Shown piece by piece: positions 19,095 through 26,772 of a stretch of 64,000 bases of DNA. Below the pieces are notes generated by a model. It did no database searches. It was not told where the DNA came from and was given only the letters and a program-made list of their open reading frames with translations. A program made the position numbers and the translations under genes. Numbering within the stretch: the first letter of the stretch is position 1; each line of letters opens with the position of its first letter. Source of the DNA: Woeseiaceae bacterium. GTDB taxonomy: Bacteria; Pseudomonadota; Gammaproteobacteria; Steroidobacterales; Woeseiaceae. Where the stretch lies: assembly GCA_021773035.1 (NCBI GenBank), contig JAJFKU010000056.1, positions 186,001 to 250,000 of the forward strand, in the 5' to 3' direction.

Positions 19095-20514
19095 TGATAC
19101 CTGCCTCGAATTCTTTGGCCGCCGTTTCCGGAAGTAACTCACCATGCTGCGTCAGAGTCAGCACCAGGCTGCGCCCCAGTGCATCGAATATCAGGCCGTA
19201 AGCGACGGCATGTGCCAGTCCGCCAACAACGGTCCCAATGCCTGGAAACGCCTTCAGGCCATTTCCGGCCACCGCCAGAGAAAGTGGCAGCGCGCGACCG
19301 GCACGGCTCTGGCCCAGCGATAGGAACTCCTCGATATCGAGGTCGCGCGGCGCAGCACCGTAGAGCCTGCAGAGTTCCTGCGTCATCGTCGTACCGATGT
19401 AACCCTGTATGAGCAGGTCGGTGCCCGGACTGACGGCCGCCATCGCGCCAACAACCGCTTTACGCGTGGCGCTGCGAATGACCTGTTCCGAACGTTGCAA
19501 TCGGTATTCGCTCTCCGCCGCCTCGAGCTTTTCTGCGGCAATCTGAAATACAGCAAGCTCCCTGCGGGCATCCAGCGCCAGCCGCTCATCGCCGAGCAAT
19601 CGATTGATCGCGACCACCAGAACACCGATGTCGGCCGCTCGTGTACGACGCATCGTGCCTTCGCTACCGTCCGACCGTTTCGTCACGACTTCCATTTCGC
19701 CACCGGCGCTGACGGCGACGACATGATCACGCCGGACTTCTCCGCCAAGACTATCGATGCGCCGCATGAGCTGTTGCAGCAGCGCGGCCTGCTCATCGTC
19801 GCTGTAGCGATCCGCTTTGTTCAAGACCAGTATCATCGGTTTGTCGAAGGCCAACAATGCCTTTACTGCATTCAACTCGGGCCGGGTGAGGTCGCTGTCG
19901 CAAACGAACAGTACGAGGTGCGAGCGCTTGGCCTCCTCGGTCGCTAACGCGTCGAGCTGATCTTCATGACCGCCCGTTCCCGGTACGTCCGTCAACAAAA
20001 TCTCGTGACCGGCGTCATCGCGCCAGCGATAGTGCCGAACGTCACCCGTCGAACCGCCGACAACGTCGATCACAACGTCGGCTTCCGGAACCAGGGCCTT
20101 GATTAACGAGCTCTTACCGCTGCTTATCTCGCCGAAAAAACACAAGTGAATAGCCCCACTTGCCTGGCGCGACGCGAGCGCCTGTAACTCCGCCTGAGCG
20201 TCACCGGTATCCACACCGACGGCCTGCGCCTGCTGCAGGCGCTCCTTGATATCGGCCCTGGACAGTGGCCTGGATGGCTTACCCGGCTCGACCTTTCTTT
20301 TTACGACAAGGCGCCAGACCAGCCAGACGGCGACGACAGCCAGCAAAACCATCAGCGCGATATAGCCGTACAGGAGCACCACGGGACCCGCCCGCAGCCG
20401 GTCCCAGACGTTCAGCGCCGACTCCGTTATAAACAGCAGCGCCCCGGTTGCGACGACGAATACGAGAGCGATGACGACGATAATCGCAACCCGGATGAAC
20501 CGGTCCAGTTTCAC
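19030..20514 (-). CDS. membrane-anchored GTPase (first of a pair)
   Basis: 494 residues starting at GTG. Two N-terminal membrane helices (about 7-30 and 44-70) and a basic linker precede a GTPase domain: G1 GEISSGKSSLIKAL near 128, G3 DVPGTGG, G4 NKAD. The C-terminal half is helical with glycine/hydrophobic segments (SPGTDLLIQGYIG, FPGIGTVVGGLAHAVAYGLI). The layout recalls bacterial dynamin-like and YcjX/YeeP-type GTPases that remodel or sense the envelope. The partner GTPase gene overlaps its 3' end. It follows a DUF885 gene after 50 bases. Confidence 0.83.
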   Translation of the reverse strand: MKLDRFIRVAIIVVIALVFVVATGALLFITESALNVWDRLRAGPVVLLYGYIALMVLLAVVAVWLVWRLVVKRKVEPGKPSRPLSRADIKERLQQAQAVGVDTGDAQAELQALASRQASGAIHLCFFGEISSGKSSLIKALVPEADVVIDVVGGSTGDVRHYRWRDDAGHEILLTDVPGTGGHEDQLDALATEEAKRSHLVLFVCDSDLTRPELNAVKALLAFDKPMILVLNKADRYSDDEQAALLQQLMRRIDSLGGEVRRDHVVAVSAGGEMEVVTKRSDGSEGTMRRTRAADIGVLVVAINRLLGDERLALDARRELAVFQIAAEKLEAAESEYRLQRSEQVIRSATRKAVVGAMAAVSPGTDLLIQGYIGTTMTQELCRLYGAAPRDLDIEEFLSLGQSRAGRALPLSLAVAGNGLKAFPGIGTVVGGLAHAVAYGLIFDALGRSLVLTLTQHGELLPETAAKEFEAGISEHLEAGVRRIAKMALDEKQG

Positions 20515-20564
20515 GCGACCAGGCCTGAGGCGTCAGTTATGCGGGTTTTGGTGACTGTCACTTC

Positions 20565-22358
20565 CTATTGCTGCGACTGTACCCAGCGCTCGATTTTTGT
20601 CTCCAGCATCGATAGCGGCATCGCACCGTCCTTGAGGACTTCCGTATGGAAATCTTTAACACTGAACTTGTCGCCGAGTGCCGCTTCCGCCTTGTTGCGG
20701 ATATCTCGAATCTTGAGCTGTCCGATCTTATACGCCAGCGCCTGGCCGGGTATTGCCATAAACCGTTCGGCCTCCGCGACTGCACGCACTTCGGCCACGG
20801 CCGAGTTTTCATACATGTAGTCGAGCACATCCTGGCGCGACCATTGCTTCGCATGCAACCCGGTATCGACAACCAGGCGAATGGAGCGCCACAGCTCCGC
20901 ATTAAGGCCACCGAAGTACTGATAAGGATCGGTATAGACGCCCAGTTCCTTGCCCAGGGACTCGGCATACAGGCCCCAGCCTTCAGAGTAAGCAGTAAAA
21001 CCGCCGAAACGGCGGAACCCCGGCAGACCCTCGTTCTCGCGCTGAATCATGATCTGGAAATGATGGCCGGGAATCGCTTCGTGGAGAAACAGCGACTCCA
21101 TCGCCCATTTGCCACGAGCCTTTATGTTGTATGCATTGGCATAGAATATTCCCGGGCGCGTACCGTCCGGCGTGCCGGCCTGATACGAGCCGCCGGCGGC
21201 GGAGGCTTCGCGGAACGGCTCTACGCGACGTACTTCGAAAGCCGACTTCGGCATTACGTCGAACAGCTCTTTGGACAATGCAGTTATGTGATCCGACATG
21301 TCCCGATAACCCTGGATCAGTTCGTCGGCCTCGTCGTAGAAGAACTGATCGTCCGTATTGACGAATTCGAAGAAGTCTTTGAGATCGCCGTCGAAACCAA
21401 CTTCTTCCATAACACCGCGCATCTCCTCATGGATGCGAGCAACTTCGTCGAGTCCGATCTGATGGATCTCGTCCGGCGTCATATCGGTCGTGGTGCGTAT
21501 GCGAACCATGTAGGCATACCAGTCATTGCCGTTGGGCTGCGCATAGAGACCAACGCTCTCGCGTGCCCCGGAAATATACTCATCGCCGAGGAAGTTACTG
21601 ATGCGCTGATACGCTGGAACGATCGTATTGCTGATTTTGTCTTCGTAGGCAGCGGTCAGACGTGCGCGATCTTCATCGCTGAAGTCTGCGGGCATATTGG
21701 TAATCGGCCCATAAAAGTTGCTGTCCTGCGGACTATCTACGATATGCGCGTCAACCTGCGGCAGCAATTTCTCCATGAGGATACGCGGCTGTGTGACGCC
21801 TGTTTGCATACCCTCTTTCATATTCACGATGATCTGATCGACGATGTCGGAATAGTCATCGGCACGACTCAGAAAATCTTCGTAATCCTTGACCGTTTTG
21901 AACGGATGCGCGCTGGTTCCGCTACCCAGCTGCACGAAGAAATTCGTAACCGAGTAAAACTGGTTAACCGGCTGCAGGTGAAATGGAAACTGGTTGCCTT
22001 CCAGCGACTGTTCCCGATTGATCCTGAACAGGTCATAACTCAGTTGGTCCTGATAGCCCAGCTGCTCGCGGTCGATTTCGAGCAATCGGGCCAGAAATTC
22101 CTCGTCCATTGCTGTGGCCGCGGCCCGGTATTCAGGTCCGTTGGCGTTAGCCATTCTGTCGTTGTAGCGGTAGTCGCCAATGAAGGTGGCACTAAGCGGG
22201 TTCATTTCAAGATTGCGCTCGAAGTGTTCTTCGAACAACGCATGCAGTGCTTCACCAGTATCAACCTCGACGGCAGCGTTTGGCGCGTTCTGTTCGGATT
22301 CGCCACAAGCGGCGACAAGCAGGACGGCAGCGAGTATCGCCGCGACAGGATTCTTCAT
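20565..22358 (-). CDS. DUF885 family lipoprotein, putative metallopeptidase
   Basis: 597 residues with a lipoprotein signal (AAVLLVAACGES, Cys near 18). The C-terminal half carries the DUF885 zinc-site motif HEAIPGHHFQ, with a later Glu in FTAYSEGWGLYAESLG. This is the arrangement of gluzincin-like proteins that resemble carboxypeptidase Taq. The predicted location is the periplasmic face of a membrane. Peptidase activity is inferred from the motif. It follows the DUF1501 gene after 22 bases in the same run. Confidence 0.88.
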   Translation of the reverse strand: MKNPVAAILAAVLLVAACGESEQNAPNAAVEVDTGEALHALFEEHFERNLEMNPLSATFIGDYRYNDRMANANGPEYRAAATAMDEEFLARLLEIDREQLGYQDQLSYDLFRINREQSLEGNQFPFHLQPVNQFYSVTNFFVQLGSGTSAHPFKTVKDYEDFLSRADDYSDIVDQIIVNMKEGMQTGVTQPRILMEKLLPQVDAHIVDSPQDSNFYGPITNMPADFSDEDRARLTAAYEDKISNTIVPAYQRISNFLGDEYISGARESVGLYAQPNGNDWYAYMVRIRTTTDMTPDEIHQIGLDEVARIHEEMRGVMEEVGFDGDLKDFFEFVNTDDQFFYDEADELIQGYRDMSDHITALSKELFDVMPKSAFEVRRVEPFREASAAGGSYQAGTPDGTRPGIFYANAYNIKARGKWAMESLFLHEAIPGHHFQIMIQRENEGLPGFRRFGGFTAYSEGWGLYAESLGKELGVYTDPYQYFGGLNAELWRSIRLVVDTGLHAKQWSRQDVLDYMYENSAVAEVRAVAEAERFMAIPGQALAYKIGQLKIRDIRNKAEAALGDKFSVKDFHTEVLKDGAMPLSMLETKIERWVQSQQ

Positions 22359-22380
22359 TTTGGGAGCCCCTGAATTGGAT

Positions 22381-23739
22381 TCAGGAGATCATAAACCCAA
22401 GGTCGCGCTGTGCAAAGTTCGACAGGCTGGGCGCAACGATATCAAGGTCTGTATCGGGGATACCGAACCACTTTGCCAGCGTTGCCGCGTACTGGTCCGC
22501 CGACGTCGACGGAATAATGCGGCCACCGCCGACATCTTCCGCACCCCCGATATCAAGCAGCGGATAATTGCCATACAGCGCTCGGCCGGCCACAGCGCCG
22601 CCAACGACCAGCTGATTGCCGCCCCAGGCGTGATCGGTACCGTCACCGTTGGAGGTCAGAGTGCGTGCGAAATCCGACTGCGTGAACGTGGTAACGCTGT
22701 CGGCGACGCCGAGCTCGGCCGTCGCCGCGTAGAACGCGGCTATCGCGTCGCTAACATCGCCCAGCAAACCGGGCTGGTTCAGGTTCTGGTCGTCATGTGA
22801 GTCGAAACCACCCGCCGCAACGAAGAAAACCTGCCGTTTCATCTGCAGCTGATCGCGTACGGCGATCAAGCGGGCTACCGTATTAAGCTGCGTACCGAGT
22901 TGCGACGGTGGAAACACGGCGTTGATCGGTGGTGCCGAGTCTATTGCCGCGGTGACGGTATCCGCCGCGTCGATCGCGCGTCGCTGCACGTCGGCGAAGC
23001 CTCGTTCATAAACGGTATCGTATTGTGCCTCGACGATACGCCGGAAAGCCTCGCGCTGTTGAAAAAGAACGCTGTCGGGGTCCAGCGAAAAGCCCTCGAA
23101 CTGCAGCGGTCCACCGGGTCCCATCACATAGGCAACCGTTTCATCCGCCGACTGCATCAGATTCGTGCCGAACAAAGAAGCGTTGGTAGCCATCTGTTGC
23201 TCAGTGACACCGCTGCGTATCAGGTCCGCCATGCGTCCGGCCCAACCGGTGCTGCTTGGCACCGTGCCGCGCAGACTCGTCCACTGGTCCTGCTGGTCAT
23301 TATGTGAGAACAACTGCGGCGGCAGGGTAACCGAAGTATTGAAAAAATCGGCCTTGGTTGTCGGCTCCACCAGCGGTCCGACATTGGTAACAAATGCCGC
23401 GCTGCCCGATTCGAAGAGGCCCTGAATCCCGCTCATTGACGGATGCAGACCGTACTCGACAGCGCCCTGCCCCGGCGGCGTTATGGCCAGTAAACCCGCC
23501 TGCGGGACTGCCAGGTTCTGCCGCGATGTTGCGTAAACGTTGTATTCGGCATCGCTGCGCGGAGCCAGCATGTTGTAAGAATCATTGCCGCCAAACAAAA
23601 ACACGCAGACCAGCGCCCGGTAGTCGTCAAATGCACCACCGCCGCCAACAACCTGCGAATAAGCCAGGCCAGGCGTTGCCGCGAACAGTGCCGCTGCACC
23701 GCTGCTGCGGAGGAAATCTCTTCTGTTGAGTGTTTTCAT
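22381..23739 (-). CDS. DUF1501 family protein, Tat-exported
   Basis: 452 residues. A twin-arginine signal (NRRDFLRSSGAAALFAATPG, residues 5-24) is followed by the DUF1501 body with VCVFLFGGNDSYNMLAP, HSHDDQ-like FDSHDDQNLNQPG and the closing DHAWGGNQLVVGG. The fold resembles alkaline-phosphatase/sulfatase proteins, with metal ligands in the DSHDDQ and DHAWGG regions. DUF1501 and DUF1800 genes nearly always occur side by side, as here with a 17-base gap, and are thought to act as a secreted pair; their substrate is unknown. Confidence 0.9.
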   Translation of the reverse strand: MKTLNRRDFLRSSGAAALFAATPGLAYSQVVGGGGAFDDYRALVCVFLFGGNDSYNMLAPRSDAEYNVYATSRQNLAVPQAGLLAITPPGQGAVEYGLHPSMSGIQGLFESGSAAFVTNVGPLVEPTTKADFFNTSVTLPPQLFSHNDQQDQWTSLRGTVPSSTGWAGRMADLIRSGVTEQQMATNASLFGTNLMQSADETVAYVMGPGGPLQFEGFSLDPDSVLFQQREAFRRIVEAQYDTVYERGFADVQRRAIDAADTVTAAIDSAPPINAVFPPSQLGTQLNTVARLIAVRDQLQMKRQVFFVAAGGFDSHDDQNLNQPGLLGDVSDAIAAFYAATAELGVADSVTTFTQSDFARTLTSNGDGTDHAWGGNQLVVGGAVAGRALYGNYPLLDIGGAEDVGGGRIIPSTSADQYAATLAKWFGIPDTDLDIVAPSLSNFAQRDLGFMIS

Positions 23740-23756
23740 ATACCGTCTCCCCGCGA

Positions 23757-25397
23757 CTATCGCTGGTACGCGTACTCAGGTGAAGTCACGACGAAGTAAA
23801 TGGTTTCCGCCGCGCGAACGGCTGTATCGCTCTCCGGAATCAACGCCAGCATGCCGCCGATTTCATTTCGCAGCGTTTCCGATATCTGTCCGCCGAGCAG
23901 CTTGTCGGCGACCATATTGATCAACGCATCGACATCGCCGGCAACTGCCATTTCCGCGGAGAAATCGATGTAAACATCGTCGTCTTCGAGTGTCTCATTG
24001 GTCTGATTCAACGCGAAGACCTGATAGAAAAAGTAGTTTGTGAGCAGCGTATTCTGATACTCCGTAGCAATACCCAGCTCCGGCGCTACCAGGCTGCTGT
24101 CGCGAATCTCGCCGGGCGGCGCATAAAAGGGACTAAAAAAGTTGAACACCGAGGGCGATTGCAGCGGCCCCTGTCCGTACAGAATGTAGGACGCGATGAC
24201 CGGGAACCGTCCACTGTTGGACGTCGCATTATAAGCCCGCCAGAGTTGCGTCACGCGCAACAGCGGTTCCTTGAGTTTACCGTCGATTTCCATTGTCATC
24301 GATGGACGCGCCTCGGCGTCGAGCAGTATGGCTTTTACGACCGCAGCGAGATCGCCGCGCACACCGGCGCCGTTATCGTTGAATACCGCTGCTACCCGCT
24401 GCACATAACCCGGTGACGGGTTGCTGCTAACCAGACGCTGGATCAGCCGGATAGCAATAAACGGCCCGACGTTCGGATGATTGAATACGTTGTCGAGCGC
24501 CGCCGCCAAATCCTCTGCACCCGACTGACCAGCGGGAAGCACCGTGCCGTTGAGCAGTGTCTTGGCGCCGGTGTCGTGAAACTCCGGCCACAGCTCCATC
24601 GGAACAGCCTGATTCTGCAGCGTTCCGCGCGCCTGTTCGAAGCTCGGCGCACCCGCCCAGGTCCAGCCCGTGTAGACATGGGCGAAGCCTTCTATGATCG
24701 CCTGATCGTAGGTTGGAACCGGCAAACCCTGATTGTCCAGTTTCTCGCTACCGTCCAGGTTGAGTTCAACGAGGCCAATCGAAAACAACTGCATCAACTC
24801 CCGCGCATAGTTTTCGTCGGGCCGGATATTCAGTGCCGGGTTGGGCTTTTCGTTGCCCAGCATACTCAGGTAAACCCCCATGGCGGGGTGCAGTGTTACC
24901 TCCTCCATCAGATCGCGGTAGTTGCCGAACGCGTTGCGTGCAAGCACGTCGTAATAATCGGCCAGCGCGAAGGGCGCATCACCCAAAGCGCCGAGTTGCG
25001 ACACGACCAGGATTTCCGAGAGCGCAAAGGCCACGCGCTGGCGGAGCTGATCGTTAGCGAACAGAACGTTCCTGAACCAGATATCGACGCGATCCGGCTG
25101 CAATTCGAACTGGAACAGCGGCAGCGGCAGCGACTGCAGGTGCGGCAATTGCAGAGACGCAGGCTGCAACATCTGATTGTCGATCCAGCCTTCAATTCCC
25201 AGACTGACAACCGCCTGCACGTCGCTGTCCAGCGCCCCGAAACCCGCCTGATTGAGCAACTGAATCGCTTCTGCTTCGCTCACCTGAACGGATGGCGGCG
25301 GCGACGGCGGTGGCTCAGGCCCACCACCTGACCCACCACAACCTGCTACGCCGAGCAGCAGGGAAGCCAACACTGAGATTGTTCGGTTCATTGCCAT
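23757..25397 (-). CDS. DUF1800 family lipoprotein
   Basis: 546 residues. The signal ends in a lipobox-like LLGVAGCGG (Cys about 20), followed by a Gly/Pro/Ser linker. The DUF1800 core shows AIQLLNQAGFG, RQRVAFALSEILVVS, PDENYARELMQLFSIGL and the C-terminal SPSVFNFFSPFYAPPG. It is the partner of the DUF1501 gene directly downstream. Function is unknown; these pairs are common in marine and planctomycete-type genomes. An internal ATG two codons later is an alternative start. It lies 43 bases after the LTxxQ protein gene. Confidence 0.9.
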   Translation of the reverse strand: MAMNRTISVLASLLLGVAGCGGSGGGPEPPPSPPPSVQVSEAEAIQLLNQAGFGALDSDVQAVVSLGIEGWIDNQMLQPASLQLPHLQSLPLPLFQFELQPDRVDIWFRNVLFANDQLRQRVAFALSEILVVSQLGALGDAPFALADYYDVLARNAFGNYRDLMEEVTLHPAMGVYLSMLGNEKPNPALNIRPDENYARELMQLFSIGLVELNLDGSEKLDNQGLPVPTYDQAIIEGFAHVYTGWTWAGAPSFEQARGTLQNQAVPMELWPEFHDTGAKTLLNGTVLPAGQSGAEDLAAALDNVFNHPNVGPFIAIRLIQRLVSSNPSPGYVQRVAAVFNDNGAGVRGDLAAVVKAILLDAEARPSMTMEIDGKLKEPLLRVTQLWRAYNATSNSGRFPVIASYILYGQGPLQSPSVFNFFSPFYAPPGEIRDSSLVAPELGIATEYQNTLLTNYFFYQVFALNQTNETLEDDDVYIDFSAEMAVAGDVDALINMVADKLLGGQISETLRNEIGGMLALIPESDTAVRAAETIYFVVTSPEYAYQR

Positions 25398-25440
25398 ATT
25401 CTTGTCCCCGTCGCTGTCTTTTTCGAGGAACCAGGTCCGC

Positions 25441-25860
25441 TTATTGTTTCGCAGCCACCCATTTCAGGTGGTCGATTTGCTCGGCACTCAACAGGTTTTT
25501 CAGCCTGACAAGCATCGCCATGTGCTTCTTTTTGACCTGATTCTCCGCCAGCAGTGCCTGGCTGGCGTGTTTCAGGACCTCGGCCTCGCTGACCGGCGAC
25601 CGGTCTAATTCGAGCATAAGTGCTTGATAAGCCTCACGCATATCCCACTCGTACTCAGCAACATCGGCCTGGGCTTCAACGACAGCAGCCCGAATTTCCG
25701 TGAATTGCTGCTTCGTGAGATTAAGCGCCTCGCGTTGCTCCAGTATGACATCCGGCGCGAAGAGTTTGCCCTTGAAGACGTCTTCTTTTGGCGACTTGGC
25801 AGACGCTGTGCCGGCCGCCAGTACGACCGTTGCCAGAACTAGCAGAACTCGCTTCCTCAT
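25441..25860 (-). CDS. periplasmic LTxxQ-family (Spy/CpxP/CnrX-like) protein
   Basis: 139 residues with a signal peptide (about 1-21, ending ASA). The mature part is helical and has two LTxxQ-type motifs, LNLTKQQFTEI and LLSAEQIDHL, the hallmark of the Spy/CpxP/ZraP/CnrX superfamily of periplasmic chaperones and metal sensors. It overlaps the preceding small membrane gene by four bases (ATGA), which itself overlaps the sigma factor gene, so sensor, membrane protein and sigma factor form a coupled trio. Confidence 0.78.
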   Translation of the reverse strand: MRKRVLLVLATVVLAAGTASAKSPKEDVFKGKLFAPDVILEQREALNLTKQQFTEIRAAVVEAQADVAEYEWDMREAYQALMLELDRSPVSEAEVLKHASQALLAENQVKKKHMAMLVRLKNLLSAEQIDHLKWVAAKQ

Positions 25861-26201
25861 AGTAACGCTCCTTCTTTGGATTCGGTTGACTCAAACAAGA
25901 CGGGCAGCTCCCGGTATATGTCAAATTGGCGCTGCGGAAGCAGAACGTCGCTGGGAGCTAACCAGCAGGTACTGGCCGTTAACTCGTCGACATCGATATA
26001 GCGAACTCCATCACTCCCGCCGCTCAATAACGCAAATGTCAGCGATGCGACGGCCACACCCGCAACACCGATCAGCCGCCTGCGGCGTATCTTTGCTGCC
26101 TGCAACTCGGCGGCGGCGAATACCGATGCAAAGGCAGGTGCAAAGCCCTCTGCCTGCTTTTGCGCCCGCTGCAGCGAAGCGGCGACGATTTTCTCACTCA
26201 T
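25857..26201 (-). CDS. small single-pass membrane protein, putative anti-sigma factor
   Basis: 114 residues from MSEKIVAAS; no family recognised. An N-terminal soluble helix (about 1-40, ending in the basic RRRR) precedes one membrane helix (about 43-60) and a periplasmic tail of some 50 residues. It overlaps the sigma factor stop by 8 bases and the LTxxQ gene start by four. Position, size and topology match membrane anti-sigma factors such as CnrY. The role is inferred from position only; no zinc-binding anti-sigma motif is seen. Confidence 0.7.
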   Translation of the reverse strand: MSEKIVAASLQRAQKQAEGFAPAFASVFAAAELQAAKIRRRRLIGVAGVAVASLTFALLSGGSDGVRYIDVDELTASTCWLAPSDVLLPQRQFDIYRELPVLFESTESKEGALL

Positions 26202-26724
26202 TGTCGAAATCCCTGTAGTCGTTGAGCTGCGCACGCAGCCTTTTTTTAGCGCGGTCATAGTGCACGCGGCCGCTACCGGTTGTTACACCCATAAGCTGCG
26301 ATGCTTCTTCGATCGTCATTTCGCGACAAAACACCAGCTCGATGACGTCCCGCTGCCGCTGAGACAAGCCTTGAACAAGCTGCCACACGTTCGGATGCTC
26401 AATATTGTCAGTGACAACAGAAGGTTCTCCGGCAGTGTCTTCAGCAACAGCTTTAGCCAGCCGTAATCGAGATACCAAACGACGGTAGCGACTTCTCGAA
26501 AGATTCTGCACGACCGAAAACACGAAAGTCCTTAACGAAGAACGTTCCTTGAATTTCGCCTTGCCGGTCAGTAACTCAACATAAGTCTGTTGCACAAGAT
26601 CCTCCGCTACCGTGCGATCGTAGTCACAGCGTGAGAGGGCCCAACCGAAGACCTGGTCGTGTATGGCCTCCAATGCCGATCGAGATATTTGCGGGTTATT
26701 CTGCAGAACATCATCGTCTCTCAT
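26194..26724 (-). CDS. ECF-family RNA polymerase sigma factor
   Basis: About 176 residues. Region 2 includes YDRTVAEDLVQQTYVELLTG and RTFVFSVVQNLSRSRYRR; region 4 includes LSQRQRDVIELVFCREMTIEEASQLMG followed by a helix-turn-helix, with no extra domain. The ATG at 26724 has GGGAGGAGG just ahead; a TTG at 26772, directly after the sheath gene stop, is the alternative. It lies between the sheath-like gene and the putative anti-sigma/LTxxQ pair, all on one strand with small gaps, so it probably regulates its own operon. Confidence 0.88.
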   Translation of the reverse strand: MRDDDVLQNNPQISRSALEAIHDQVFGWALSRCDYDRTVAEDLVQQTYVELLTGKAKFKERSSLRTFVFSVVQNLSRSRYRRLVSRLRLAKAVAEDTAGEPSVVTDNIEHPNVWQLVQGLSQRQRDVIELVFCREMTIEEASQLMGVTTGSGRVHYDRAKKRLRAQLNDYRDFDNE

Positions 26725-26772
26725 GCCTCCTCCCGTATCATTGGTGGCATGAGTTGGATGCTCATATGACAA

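Noticed and set aside
20646..22373. 575-codon plus-strand frame opposite the DUF885 gene
   Set aside because: Shadow frame; the minus strand encodes a clear lipoprotein with the HExxPGH motif.
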